NCBI RefSeq assembly: GCF_014353015.1
Contig: NZ_CP060704.1
Coordinates: 769,001-833,000 of the forward strand
Direction of reading: 5' to 3'
DNA: 64,000 nucleotides
From: Chitinimonas koreensis
Lineage (GTDB): Bacteria > Pseudomonadota > Gammaproteobacteria > Burkholderiales > Chitinimonadaceae
Shown here: positions 17,442 to 26,682 of the stretch, piece after piece
Position numbering within the stretch: position 1 is the first letter of the stretch
How the letters are laid out: the number at the start of each line of letters is the position of its first letter
Program-made: the position numbers and the translations under genes
The notes under the pieces: generated by a model
Seen by the model: only the letters and a program-made list of their open reading frames with translations
Told to the model about the DNA's origin: nothing
Database searches by the model: none

Positions 17442-19025
17442 ATGCAGACCGCCGACGAACTGATGCAGCGCCTGGAGATGCTCAACGCGATCGGCATCGC
17501 GCTGTCGAGCGAGCGCGACATCGGCCGGCTGGTCGAGCTGATCCTGCTGGCCTCGAAGAACCTGGTGAACGCCGATGCCGGCACGCTCTACCTGGTCGAC
17601 GGCGACCAGCTGCATTTCGAGATCGTGCGCACCGATTCGCTCGGCATCGCCATGGGCGGCAGTACCGGCCGACGGCCGCCGATGCCGCCGATCCCGCTGC
17701 ATCACCCGGACGGCACGCCGAACACCAGCACGGTGGTCGGCTGCGCCGCGCTCCTGGGCGAGACCATCAACATCGCCGACGCCTATACCGCGGTCGGCTT
17801 CGATTTCTCCGGCACCAAGCGCTTCGACGAGACCAACGGCTACCGTTCCAAGTCCTTCCTCACGGTACCGCTGCGCAACCACGAGAACGAGATCATCGGC
17901 GTGCTGCAGCTGATCAACGCGATGAACCCGGCGCGCGAGATCGAGGATTTCAGCGCCGAGGACCAGCGCCTGGTCGAATCGCTCGCCTCGCAGGCCGCCA
18001 TCGCGCTGACCAACCGCCAGCTGATCAACCAGCTCGAGATCCTGTTCGAGTCGCTGATCAACCTGATCAACACCGCGATCGACGACAAGAGTCCCTACAC
18101 CGGCGGCCACTGCGAGCGCGTGCCGGCGCTGACCATGCTGCTGGCCGAGGCGGTCAACCGCGTCAACTGGGGGCCGTTCAAGACCTTCCACATGACCGAG
18201 AAGGACCGTTACGAGCTGAAGATCGCCGGCCTCTTGCACGACTGCGGCAAGATCACCACGCCGGTGCACGTGGTCGACAAGTCGACCAAGCTCGAGACCA
18301 TCGCCGACCGCATCGCGCTGATCGACACCCGCTTCGAGGTGCTCAAGCGCGATGCCGAGATCGCGCGGCTCAAGGGCGAGCTGGCCGATGCCGATCACGC
18401 CACATTGTGCGAACGTTACAACAGCGACCGCGAGTTCCTGCGGCGGGTCAACGTCGGCGGCGAATTCATGCGGCCGGAGGACCAGCAGCGGGTGCACGCG
18501 ATCGCGGCGTATTCGTGGATCGACGAGCACGGCCGGGCGGCGCCTTTCCTCAGCGCCGACGAGGTCGAGAACCTGACCATCGCGCGCGGCACGCTGACCG
18601 CGGCCGAGCGGCAGATCATCAACCACCATATCGAGGTGACCATCCGCCTGCTCGAGGCGCTGCCCTGGCCCAAGCACCTGAAGAACGTGCCCGAGTACGC
18701 CGGCGGCCACCACGAGCGGATGGACGGCAAGGGCTACCCGCGCGGGCTGACGCGCGAGCAGATGAGCGTGCAGGCCCGGATGATGGGCATCGCCGACATC
18801 TTCGAGGCGCTGACCGCGCGCGACCGGCCCTACAAGCCGGGCAAGACGCTGTCCGAGTCGCTGACCATCCTGGCCCGCATGGCCCGCGACCGGCACATCG
18901 ACCTGGAGCTGTTCGAGGTGTTCCTGCGCGAACGGGTCTACGGCGAATACGCGCAGATGTTCCTCGAACCGCAGCAGATCGACGCCGTCGATACCGAAGC
19001 CCTGCTGAAGCTGGCCCGCGATTGA
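17442..19025 (+). CDS. GAF-HD-GYP cyclic-di-GMP phosphodiesterase
   Basis: A 527-residue protein without membrane segments. The GAF domain (about 15-190) is related to the one in the preceding ATPase. The HD-GYP domain follows, with the catalytic LLHDCGK (His266, Asp267) and the complete HHERMDGKGYP signature (Gly431-Tyr432-Pro433). The complete motif predicts active breakdown of c-di-GMP. About 80 residues between the HD and GYP parts are extra compared with compact members. It is probably co-transcribed with the ATPase, and its stop overlaps the next start. Confidence 0.93.
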   Translation: MQTADELMQRLEMLNAIGIALSSERDIGRLVELILLASKNLVNADAGTLYLVDGDQLHFEIVRTDSLGIAMGGSTGRRPPMPPIPLHHPDGTPNTSTVVGCAALLGETINIADAYTAVGFDFSGTKRFDETNGYRSKSFLTVPLRNHENEIIGVLQLINAMNPAREIEDFSAEDQRLVESLASQAAIALTNRQLINQLEILFESLINLINTAIDDKSPYTGGHCERVPALTMLLAEAVNRVNWGPFKTFHMTEKDRYELKIAGLLHDCGKITTPVHVVDKSTKLETIADRIALIDTRFEVLKRDAEIARLKGELADADHATLCERYNSDREFLRRVNVGGEFMRPEDQQRVHAIAAYSWIDEHGRAAPFLSADEVENLTIARGTLTAAERQIINHHIEVTIRLLEALPWPKHLKNVPEYAGGHHERMDGKGYPRGLTREQMSVQARMMGIADIFEALTARDRPYKPGKTLSESLTILARMARDRHIDLELFEVFLRERVYGEYAQMFLEPQQIDAVDTEALLKLARD

Positions 19026-20227
19026 TGCCGCCGCTGTCGCGTTCCTGGCCCTGGCTGGCGGGCCTGTTCCTCTGTTCCCTGCCGTTCTACTACCTCGATC
19101 CGCTGCGGCTGGGCCTGTTCGCGCTGCTCTGCCTCGCCGTGCTGCCGGCCTGGCTGCAGCAGCGGCCGTTCGCCTGGTCGCGCGCGGCGACGGCCTGGGC
19201 GCTGTGGGCGGGCTGGGCGGCCCTGTCGCTGGCCTGGTCGCAGCGGCCCGACTACACCCTGTCGCGGCTCGGCAACGACGTGGCGGCGCCCTTGCTGCTG
19301 CTCGGCCTGTTCGGATTCCTCGGCCGTCTCGGGCCGGTCTGGCGCGCGCTGCAGTGGGCTGCCGCCGTCATGCTGGCGGCGATCGCCGCATTGCTGCTCG
19401 GCAATCGGGCCGGCCTGCCGATCCCGCTGTTCTATCCCGGCTGGCTGCAGGACACCCCGGTGGCCAGCACCGCGCTGGTGCTGCTGCTGCCGCTGCTGTT
19501 GCCGGCCTGGTTCTCCGGCCGCCGGGCCCTGCAGGCGGTGGCCGCCTTGCTGTTCGCGCTGGCCTGGCTGGCGGCCGACCTGGTCGGCAACCGCATGTTC
19601 TGGCCGGCGGCCGGGCTCGGCCTCGGCGCCGGGCTGCTGTGGAAGGGCTGGCACGACCGCGCGGCGCGGCGGCTGGCCTGGGGCACGCTGGCGGCGGTGG
19701 CGCTGCTGTTCGCGATCGGATTCGAGGCCGCGGCGCTGGCCAAGCCGGCCTCCTACACCGATGCCCGCGTGCAGGGCGGCGCCGTCGCACTGGTGGCGCA
19801 TTCGGAACGCTACGAAATCTGGCAGTTCTGGTGGACCCAGTACCTCAAGCAGCCGTGGTTCGGCGTCGGTTTCGGCCGCTACCTGCCGAACATGCTGTAC
19901 GCCGAGTTGCGGCCGGCCGCGCTGCCGGTCAGCCACGTCAGCCATGCCCACAACCTGTTCTTCGACGTCGCGCTGCAGCTCGGCGCGGTCGGCCTGGCAC
20001 TGTTCCTGTGCGCCTGCGCGCAACTGGCCCGGGTGGCGCTGGGCGCCGCGCGGCGCGATCGCACCGCCTGCGCCGTGCTGCTGGCGCTGCTGGTCGGCTG
20101 GCTGGCCAAGAACCTCAGCGACGACGGCTGGCAGGACGGCTGGCTGTGGCTCGCCTTCAGCCTGTTCGGCGCAGTCGCCGCGCGCATCGCGGTGGACGAG
20201 GGCGATCCGTCCGCCGGCCGGCCCTAG
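19025..20227 (+). CDS. O-antigen ligase / Wzy-type polymerase family membrane protein
   Basis: A 400-residue polytopic membrane protein of about ten helices. It contains the Wzy_C-type periplasmic region with 'QPWFGVGFGRYLPNM' and 'HAHNLFFDVALQLG', where the HxHN histidines are typical of O-antigen ligases and polymerases. Its ATG overlaps the HD-GYP stop (ATGA). It is the last gene of the plus-strand signalling run and converges on the polysaccharide locus, to whose function it probably belongs. Ligase and polymerase cannot be separated from sequence. Confidence 0.85.
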   Translation: MPPLSRSWPWLAGLFLCSLPFYYLDPLRLGLFALLCLAVLPAWLQQRPFAWSRAATAWALWAGWAALSLAWSQRPDYTLSRLGNDVAAPLLLLGLFGFLGRLGPVWRALQWAAAVMLAAIAALLLGNRAGLPIPLFYPGWLQDTPVASTALVLLLPLLLPAWFSGRRALQAVAALLFALAWLAADLVGNRMFWPAAGLGLGAGLLWKGWHDRAARRLAWGTLAAVALLFAIGFEAAALAKPASYTDARVQGGAVALVAHSERYEIWQFWWTQYLKQPWFGVGFGRYLPNMLYAELRPAALPVSHVSHAHNLFFDVALQLGAVGLALFLCACAQLARVALGAARRDRTACAVLLALLVGWLAKNLSDDGWQDGWLWLAFSLFGAVAARIAVDEGDPSAGRP

Positions 20228-20240
20228 GCCGTCCGGCCGT

Positions 20241-22082
20241 TCAGCGGCACATCCGTTCCACCAGCGCGCAGGCGGCGTCCACCCGGCCCTGGCGGCACTG
20301 TTCCTCGAGTTCGGCGAAATAGGCCGCGGCGTCGTCCAGCTCGGCCAGCGGCGCACGCTCGCGCGCGATGCGCGGATGGCGGGTCGGTACCGCCTCGTGC
20401 TCGATCAGCAATTCCTCGTGCAGCTTTTCCCCCGGCCGCAGGCCGGTGAAGCGGATCTCGACGCTGCCGTCCGGATTGGCCTCGTCGCGCGGGCTCAGGC
20501 CGGACAGCTGGATCACCTTGCGCGCCAGCTCCACGATCGGCACCGGCTCGCCCATGTCGAGCACGAAGATCTCGCCGCCCTGCGCCATCGCGCCGGCCTG
20601 CAGCACCAGCTGCGAGGCCTCGGCGATGGTCATGAAATAGCGCGTGACCCGCGGATCGGTGACCGTCAGCGGGCCGCCCTGGGCGATCTGCTGGCGGAAC
20701 AGCGGCAGCACCGAGCCCGACGAGCCCAGCACGTTGCCGAAGCGCACCGCGCAGAACACCGTGGCGCTGCGCTGCGACAGGTGCTGCACCACCCGTTCGG
20801 CCAGCCGCTTGCTGCGGCCGAGCATATTGCCGGGCCGTACCGCCTTGTCGGTCGAGATCAGCACGAAGCGCTTCACCCCGGCCTGGTCGGCCGCCAGCGC
20901 GCAGCTCAGCGTGCCCAGGCTGTTGTTGAGGATGGCCTCGAGCGGATTGAGCTCGAGCAGCGGCACGTGCTTGTAGGCGGCGGCGTGGTAGACCGTGTCG
21001 ACGCCGGCCATCAGCGCCGCCATGCCGGCCCGGTCGCGGATCGAGCCGAGCACCGGCACCAGCTCGGGCGCATCGGCGCGTTCGCGCAGCTGCTGCCGCA
21101 GCGCCTGCTCGATCTGGTACAGCGCCAGCTCGCTCTGCTCCAGCAGGATCAGCCGGCGCGGCCGCATGGCGGCGATCTGGCGGCACAGCTCGGCGCCGAT
21201 CGAGCCGCCGGCGCCGGTGACCAGCACCGCCTGGCCGTCGATATTGGCGTGCAGCAGCTCCTCGATCGGCGCGACCGGATCGCGGCCGAGCACGTCTTCG
21301 ATGTCGATGGCGCGGAACTGCTCGATGTCGACGTGGCCGGCGGCGATGTCGGCGGCGTCGGGCAGCATGGCCAACGCGGCGCCGAGCGGGCTCAGCCGCT
21401 CCAGCAGCGCGCGCCGCATGGTGCGGTCGAGCGGTTCGGCCAAGAGCAGCGTGCGTATGTGCAGGGCTTCCACGACCGTTTCCAGCTCGCTCAGCGGGTA
21501 GACGCGCAAACCCGCCACGGTGCGGCCGATGAACTCGGGCCGCGAATCGAACAGCGCTGCCGGCCGGTAGCGGCGGCCGCCTCGCAGCGCGGCCAGCACC
21601 GCGCGGCCGGCGGCGTCGGCGCCGTAGACCGCGGCGACCACCCGCTCGCGTTCGGGCCGGCGATCCTCGCGCAGCAGCGCGCGGGCGGCGAAGCGGGTCG
21701 CCACCATGTAGACCGCCGCCAGCAGCCAGTAGATCAGCACCGAGCTGCGCGGCAGCCCACTGGTGCGCAGCATGGTCGACAGCGCGGTCAGCGCCAGCGT
21801 CGACAGCGTCGCGCCGAGCAGGATCACCGAGATCATCTGCTCGGTCAGGTAGCGCACCACGGCGCGGTAGAGGCCGATGTGCAGGAAGATCGGCAGCGAG
21901 GCCAGCGGCAGCGCGGCGAACAGCCAGAAGAACTCGAACACGTCGGGCTCGAAGGTGCCGAGCCGCAGCGCGATGGCGGTCCACAGCGCGAGCGGCAGCA
22001 CCACCAGGTCGGACAGCGCGACCAGGCCGCTCTTCCAGCGCTGCGGCAGGTGGATGGCGAGTTGGCGCAGCGTCTCGATCAT
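20241..22082 (-). CDS. Membrane-bound UDP-sugar 4,6-dehydratase (WbpM/PglF/CapD family)
   Basis: A 613-residue protein: four N-terminal membrane helices, a first Rossmann-like domain, then the short-chain dehydrogenase domain with VLVTGAGGSIGAELCRQ. The catalytic stretch STDKAVRPGNMLGRSK keeps the Lys/Met arrangement that replaces the usual Tyr in this family. It converts UDP-GlcNAc to the 4-keto-6-deoxy sugar on the cytoplasmic face of the membrane. The next two genes upstream encode a sugar transferase and an aminotransferase, the set used for bacillosamine-like or 4-amino-6-deoxy initiating sugars. Confidence 0.93.
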   Translation of the reverse strand: MIETLRQLAIHLPQRWKSGLVALSDLVVLPLALWTAIALRLGTFEPDVFEFFWLFAALPLASLPIFLHIGLYRAVVRYLTEQMISVILLGATLSTLALTALSTMLRTSGLPRSSVLIYWLLAAVYMVATRFAARALLREDRRPERERVVAAVYGADAAGRAVLAALRGGRRYRPAALFDSRPEFIGRTVAGLRVYPLSELETVVEALHIRTLLLAEPLDRTMRRALLERLSPLGAALAMLPDAADIAAGHVDIEQFRAIDIEDVLGRDPVAPIEELLHANIDGQAVLVTGAGGSIGAELCRQIAAMRPRRLILLEQSELALYQIEQALRQQLRERADAPELVPVLGSIRDRAGMAALMAGVDTVYHAAAYKHVPLLELNPLEAILNNSLGTLSCALAADQAGVKRFVLISTDKAVRPGNMLGRSKRLAERVVQHLSQRSATVFCAVRFGNVLGSSGSVLPLFRQQIAQGGPLTVTDPRVTRYFMTIAEASQLVLQAGAMAQGGEIFVLDMGEPVPIVELARKVIQLSGLSPRDEANPDGSVEIRFTGLRPGEKLHEELLIEHEAVPTRHPRIARERAPLAELDDAAAYFAELEEQCRQGRVDAACALVERMCR

Positions 22083-22690
22083 GGCGCCCTCCGCTTGCCG
22101 TACAGCGCCAGCAGGGTGTCGAGCAGGATGCGGCAGTCGCCGGCCAGGCTGCGGTTGCGCACGTAGTCTTCGTCGAGCGCCAGCTTGGCCGGCAGCACGC
22201 GTTCCAGGTAGCAGCGCTCGGCGTCGTCGGCGCCGGCCAGCAGCGCTTCCTCGTCGCGGTAGGCCAGCGCGGCGCGCGCGGTGATGCCGGGCGGCACCGA
22301 CAGGATCAGCGCCCGGCTGGCCGCCGGGTAGCGTTCCACGTAGCGCGGCACCTCGGGCCGCGGCCCGACCAGGCTCATGCTGCCGCCGATCACGTTGAAC
22401 AGCTGCGGCAGCTCGTCGAGCTTGTGGCGCCGCAGCCAGCGGCCGCAGCGGGTGATGCGGTCGTCGCCGCCGGCGGTGACGGCCGGGCCCTGGCCCTCGG
22501 CGCCGTGCCGCATGGTGCGGAACTTGAGGATGGCGAACGGCCGGCCATGGCGGCCGATGCGCTGCTGGCGGAACAGCGCCGGGCCCGGCGAATCGAGCCG
22601 CACCGCGCAGCCGATCAGCAGCATCGGCAGCAGCAGCAGCAGCGCGGCCGGCACGGCGAGCAGCAGGTCGAACACGCGCTTGGCCCTCAT
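22079..22690 (-). CDS. Initiating undecaprenyl-phosphate sugar phosphotransferase
   Basis: A 203-residue, PglC-sized enzyme with one N-terminal membrane hairpin (VFDLLLAVPAALLLLLPMLL). It carries the family motifs KFRTM, DELPQLFNVIGGSMSLVGPRPE and PGITARAAL. It transfers a sugar phosphate from a UDP-sugar to undecaprenyl phosphate and so starts the repeat unit. The start overlaps the upstream aminotransferase stop, and its end overlaps the dehydratase start, so all three are translationally coupled. Confidence 0.93.
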   Translation of the reverse strand: MRAKRVFDLLLAVPAALLLLLPMLLIGCAVRLDSPGPALFRQQRIGRHGRPFAILKFRTMRHGAEGQGPAVTAGGDDRITRCGRWLRRHKLDELPQLFNVIGGSMSLVGPRPEVPRYVERYPAASRALILSVPPGITARAALAYRDEEALLAGADDAERCYLERVLPAKLALDEDYVRNRSLAGDCRILLDTLLALYGKRRAP

Positions 22691-23856
22691 CCGAGCAGGG
22701 TCCGCAGGGCGGCGGCCACGCGGTCCTGCTCGTCGTCGCGCATCAGGTGGTACAGCGGCAGGCTCAGCAGGCCCTGGTAGGCGGCCTCGGCCACCGGGAA
22801 ATCCTCGGCGCGCAGGCCGTAGCGGTCGCGCCAGTAGGGCTGCCGGTGCAGCGGCACGTAGTGCACGCTGCAGCCGATGCCGCGCTCGGCCAGCGCGGCG
22901 AACAGCGCGTCGCGCGTCAGCCGCGCCCCGGCGTGGAGCCGCACCGGGTAGAGGTGCCAGGAATGCAGGCCGCCGGCGGATGGGTCCGCATCGGCCGGCA
23001 GGGTCAGCGGCAGCCCGGCCAGCAGCTCGGCGTAGCGCCGCGCCAGCCGTTCGCGGCCGGCGCGGAAGGCCTCGACCTTGGCCAGCTGGTGCAGGCCGAC
23101 CGAGGCGGCCAGGTCGGTCAGGTTGTACTTGAAGCCGGGGGCGACCACCTCGTAGTACCAGGCCGCGCCCGGCGTGCGGAAGCGGTCGTAGGCGTCGCGG
23201 TCGATGCCGTGCAGCCGCATCACCGCGGCGCGGCGGGCGATCGCCGGATCGCGGGTGACCAGCATGCCGCCCTCGCCGGTGGTCATGGTCTTGTTGGCGT
23301 AGAAGCTGAACACCGTGGCATCGCTGTCCAGCGTGCCGACCAGCCGGCCGCGATGGCGCGCCGGCAACGCGTGGGCGGCGTCCTCGACGATGCGCAGGCC
23401 GTGGCGCGCGGCGATCGCGGCCAGCGCGTCCATGTCGCACGGCAGGCCGGCGTAGTGGACCGGCATGATCATGCGGGTGCGCGGCGTGATGGCGGCCTCG
23501 ACCGCGGCCGGGGCGAGGTTGAGCGTGACCGGGTCGACGTCGACGAACACCGGCTCCGCGCCCAGGTAGCGCACCACCTCGGCGGTGGCGGTGAAGGTCA
23601 GCGTGCTGGTGATCACCTCGTCGCCGGGGCCGAGGCCGAGCGCCTCGAGCGCCAGGTGCAGGCCGGCGGTGGCCGAGTTGACCGCCAGCGCGGTGACGCC
23701 CTCGCCCAGCATGGCGGCGAAGCGCGCTTCGAATTCCTTGACGCGCGGGCCGCTGGTCAGCCAGCCCGAGCGCAGGGTGGCGACCACTTCGGCGATCTCC
23801 TCGTCGCCGATGTCGGGCCGCGAGAAGGGGATGGGGGGCAGGCTGGCAGGATTCAT
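22687..23856 (-). CDS. DegT/DnrJ/EryC1-family sugar aminotransferase
   Basis: A 389-residue PLP enzyme. The N-terminus 'IPFSRPDIGDEEIAEVVATL' and 'SGWLTSGP' are typical of the UDP-4-keto-sugar aminotransferases (ArnB, PglE, PseC). The PLP lysine is Lys189 (FYANKTMTTGEGG). It likely aminates C4 of the keto sugar made by the downstream dehydratase. The locus also carries a formyltransferase that could modify the new amine. Confidence 0.92.
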   Translation of the reverse strand: MNPASLPPIPFSRPDIGDEEIAEVVATLRSGWLTSGPRVKEFEARFAAMLGEGVTALAVNSATAGLHLALEALGLGPGDEVITSTLTFTATAEVVRYLGAEPVFVDVDPVTLNLAPAAVEAAITPRTRMIMPVHYAGLPCDMDALAAIAARHGLRIVEDAAHALPARHRGRLVGTLDSDATVFSFYANKTMTTGEGGMLVTRDPAIARRAAVMRLHGIDRDAYDRFRTPGAAWYYEVVAPGFKYNLTDLAASVGLHQLAKVEAFRAGRERLARRYAELLAGLPLTLPADADPSAGGLHSWHLYPVRLHAGARLTRDALFAALAERGIGCSVHYVPLHRQPYWRDRYGLRAEDFPVAEAAYQGLLSLPLYHLMRDDEQDRVAAALRTLLG

Positions 23857-25016
23857 GGCGGGGTCGATCCGGAAGGGGAGGCGGGCAGCCCGAAATGGCC
23901 GGACAGGCGCTGCGCGATCATGACCCAGCCGGCCGCGCCGGTGTGCATCGGGTCGCGCAGGATGCCGTCGCGGTAAGGCTCGGCCCACAGGTCGTAGAGG
24001 CCGAAGCCGCGCGCGCGGATGGCGGCGTCGGCGGCGTCCAGCGTCGGCCGGTAGTGCTCGAGGCCGCTGTAGACGCGCGGATTGAGCGGCAGCATCACGA
24101 ACAGCGGCTTGCGGCGGTAATGCGACAGCTGGGCCAGCAGCGCGTCGAGGTCGCGCAGCTCGCGGTTGCTTGCCGGCGCCGGCAGCGCCGGCTTGCGCCG
24201 CGGCAGGTGCTGGTCGGCCAGGTAGGTCTGGAAGTAGTGGTCGTCGACGCCGTAGGCGTTGTGCGCCCGCGCGGCCTCGTAGCCGTGCGCGGCGGCCAGC
24301 TCGGCCGGCCAGTCGACTGCGCCGGCCGGCGCCGGCCGCGGCGCTTCGCTGCCGGCGTCGCGCAGCAGCGTGCGCAGCCGGCCGACCGCCTGCTCGCCGT
24401 CGAGCAGCCCGGCGGTCAGCCGCGGCCAGTCGCGGCAGCGACGCGCCAGCCAGTGCGCGTCGGCGGCCGGATCGATCGCAGCGGCGTCGGCTGCCGCGAC
24501 GTCGTTCCGCTCGCCGGCGGCCGGCGCGCGGCACAGCCGCAGCAGGTTCAGCGGCGACAGCACCTCGTTGCGGATCACCTCGGGCTCGTTGCCCAGGCCG
24601 CTGTCGAACCAGGTCGGCGACACCAGCACCACGATGCGGGCATTGCGGTAGGCGGCCGGCGAGGCCGTCATGCGCAGCGCCAGCGCGATGCTGGCCAGCT
24701 GCATGCCGGCGTGGCCGTAGGCGCCGACCGGCTGGCCCAGCCGCGCCGGCAGGTAGTGCTGCGGCAGGTAGGGGCTGTCGCCGCTCAGTTCGGACGAGCC
24801 GAACACCACCGGCACGCCGTCGGCCAGCCGCTGCGCCAGGCTCGGGATCGACTCCGCGCCGGTATAGCCGGTGTAGTGGCGCGCGTAGCGGGCCTCGTCG
24901 CGCTGCGGCGCCCACTGCGCCAGCGCCGCCAGCGACAGCAGCGCGGCCAGCAGGCTGCCGGCCGCCAGCAGCGGCCAGTACAGCCAGCCGGCGCTCAGGC
25001 GTGCAGCTTGTTCCAT
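23853..25016 (-). CDS. dltD: DltD-like protein for D-alanyl transfer
   Basis: A 387-residue protein with one N-terminal membrane helix followed by an SGNH-like hydrolase/transferase domain facing the periplasm. VFGSSELSGD and DPMHTGAAGW match the nucleophile (Ser) and Asp/His motifs of DltD. It is the last gene of a five-gene Dlt set and overlaps the dltC end by 22 bases. In Gram-positive bacteria DltD passes D-alanine to teichoic acid. Here the acceptor must be a different surface polymer, most simply the polysaccharide of this locus. Confidence 0.88.
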   Translation of the reverse strand: MEQAARLSAGWLYWPLLAAGSLLAALLSLAALAQWAPQRDEARYARHYTGYTGAESIPSLAQRLADGVPVVFGSSELSGDSPYLPQHYLPARLGQPVGAYGHAGMQLASIALALRMTASPAAYRNARIVVLVSPTWFDSGLGNEPEVIRNEVLSPLNLLRLCRAPAAGERNDVAAADAAAIDPAADAHWLARRCRDWPRLTAGLLDGEQAVGRLRTLLRDAGSEAPRPAPAGAVDWPAELAAAHGYEAARAHNAYGVDDHYFQTYLADQHLPRRKPALPAPASNRELRDLDALLAQLSHYRRKPLFVMLPLNPRVYSGLEHYRPTLDAADAAIRARGFGLYDLWAEPYRDGILRDPMHTGAAGWVMIAQRLSGHFGLPASPSGSTPP

Positions 25017-25240
25017 ACCAGCTGGGCGATGGCGCGGCAGGTCTCGAACTGCTCGGGCTTGATCTCGGCGGCGGCGATGCGGGTGCCGAAGCGTGTTTCG
25101 AGCTGCAGCGCGAGGTCGACCAGGCTGATCGAATCGAGCAGGCGGCTGCTGATCAGCGCGGTATCGGCATCGACCGGCTGCAGCACGAGGGTTTCGACTT
25201 CCTGGCGGATGGCGTCGATCAGGGCGGGTAGATCGTTCAT
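24995..25240 (-). CDS. dltC: D-alanyl carrier protein DltC
   Basis: An 81-residue acyl-carrier-like protein. Ser37 in LLDSISLVDL is the phosphopantetheine attachment site. Its ATG overlaps the dltA stop by four bases. It receives D-alanine as a thioester from DltA and hands it to the DltB membrane acyltransferase. Confidence 0.92.
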   Translation of the reverse strand: MNDLPALIDAIRQEVETLVLQPVDADTALISSRLLDSISLVDLALQLETRFGTRIAAAEIKPEQFETCRAIAQLVWNKLHA

Positions 25241-26682
25241 GGGGCTGGATTCGGGTTGGGGTTGGCCTGCCAGAGCCGCAGCAGCTGCTGGCGGTCGGTC
25301 TTCTGGTTGGCATTGGCGGGCAGGGCGTCGATCGGCCGGTATTCGGCCGGCCGCATATAGGCCGGCAGCACGGCGGCGACGGCCCGGTCGAGCGCGGCCG
25401 GATCGAGTGCGGCCGGCTCGGCTTCGGCCGGCACCAGGTAGGCGACCAGCCGGATGCACTGGCCGCCGCGCATGATGGCGATCACCGCGGCGCGCGCGAC
25501 CGCCGGCAGCGCTTCGAGCACCGCCTCGATCTCGCCGAGCTCGACGCGGTAGCCGTTGAGCTTGACCTGGCTGTCGAGCCGGCCGTGGCAGAACAGCATG
25601 CCGTCGACCAGCCGGCCGGCGTCGCCGGTGCGGAAGGCGCGGCGGCCGCCGTGCAGGAACAGCCGTTCCTGGTTCAGCTCGGGCCGGTTCAGGTAGCCGG
25701 CCATCACATGCTCGCCGACGATGGTGATCTCCTGGCTGGCCGGGTCGATCAGCAGCTCGCAGCCGGGCTTGGGCCGGCCGACCGGCAGCGGATCGTGCTG
25801 CGCCGCGATGGCCGGGGTGATCTCGACCAGGGTGGTGGCCACCGTGGCCTCGGTCGGGCCGTAGCTGTTGAGCACCCGTGCCTGCGGGAAGCGCGCGTGC
25901 AGCTGGCGCACCAGCCGGTTGGGCAGGATCTCGCCGCAGAACAGGAAGGTGTCGAGCCGGTCGAGGTAGTGGGCGGCGAACTCGTCCGACAGCACCTGCT
26001 GCCAGGCGAACGACGGCGTCGACACCCAGGTGGTGACGCCATGGCGGCGCAGCCGGGCCAGGAAGCCGGCCGGATCGGCGACCTGGGCTCGGCTGTTCAG
26101 CACCAGCGCGGCGCCGCGCCACAGCGCGTGCAGCAGCTCGTACATCGACAGGTCGAAGCTGAACGGCGCCTGGTTCATCCAGACCGCGTCGTCGCCGATG
26201 CCGAATTCGGCGTCCATCCATTGCAGCAGCGAGGCGACGGCGGTGCGGGGGATCTGCACGCCCTTGGGTTCGCCGGTGCTGCCCGAGGTGAACACGATGT
26301 AGGCGAGGCCGGGCTCGATCGGCGCCGTGGGTTCGCCGGCCGCGGCGATCAGCTGGTCGCCGTCGATGCGGTAGCTGCCGGCCCCGCCGAGCGCGACGAT
26401 GCGTTCGATGCGCGCCTCGGGGTAGATCGTGTCGAGCGGGATCCACGGGCTGCCGTGCAGCAGGCAGCCGCAGACGGCGGCGACGAAGCGGGTCTGTTTG
26501 TGACCGATTACGGCAAGCGGGCGGCCCGGCCGGTGGTCGGCGGCGACCAGCCGGTCGCGGAAGGCCTCGGCCTCGGCGCGCAGGCCGGCCCAGCTCAGCT
26601 CGCCGTCCTCGCCGGCCACGGCCAGCCGGGCCGGATCGCGCGCGTCGTCGCGGAAGCAGCCCGCGATGGGATCGAATCTCAT
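25237..26682 (-). CDS. dltA: D-alanine--carrier-protein ligase DltA
   Basis: A 481-residue adenylating enzyme close to the usual DltA length. It has the AMP-binding P-loop FTSGSTGEPKGVQ, NSYGPTEATV, RTGDAGRLVDG, and the C-terminal lysine context NANQKTDR. FLFCGEILPNRLV carries Cys249 at the position of the cysteine that favours D- over L-alanine in studied DltA proteins. This points to true D-alanine use rather than a generic peptide-synthetase domain. The four-base overlaps with dltB and dltC show tight coupling. Confidence 0.93.
   Translation of the reverse strand: MRFDPIAGCFRDDARDPARLAVAGEDGELSWAGLRAEAEAFRDRLVAADHRPGRPLAVIGHKQTRFVAAVCGCLLHGSPWIPLDTIYPEARIERIVALGGAGSYRIDGDQLIAAAGEPTAPIEPGLAYIVFTSGSTGEPKGVQIPRTAVASLLQWMDAEFGIGDDAVWMNQAPFSFDLSMYELLHALWRGAALVLNSRAQVADPAGFLARLRRHGVTTWVSTPSFAWQQVLSDEFAAHYLDRLDTFLFCGEILPNRLVRQLHARFPQARVLNSYGPTEATVATTLVEITPAIAAQHDPLPVGRPKPGCELLIDPASQEITIVGEHVMAGYLNRPELNQERLFLHGGRRAFRTGDAGRLVDGMLFCHGRLDSQVKLNGYRVELGEIEAVLEALPAVARAAVIAIMRGGQCIRLVAYLVPAEAEPAALDPAALDRAVAAVLPAYMRPAEYRPIDALPANANQKTDRQQLLRLWQANPNPNPAP

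Noticed and set aside
25237..26682. Stand-alone NRPS adenylation domain instead of DltA
   Set aside because: Length, the CGE cysteine motif and coupling to a carrier of DltC size, DltB and DltD all favour DltA.
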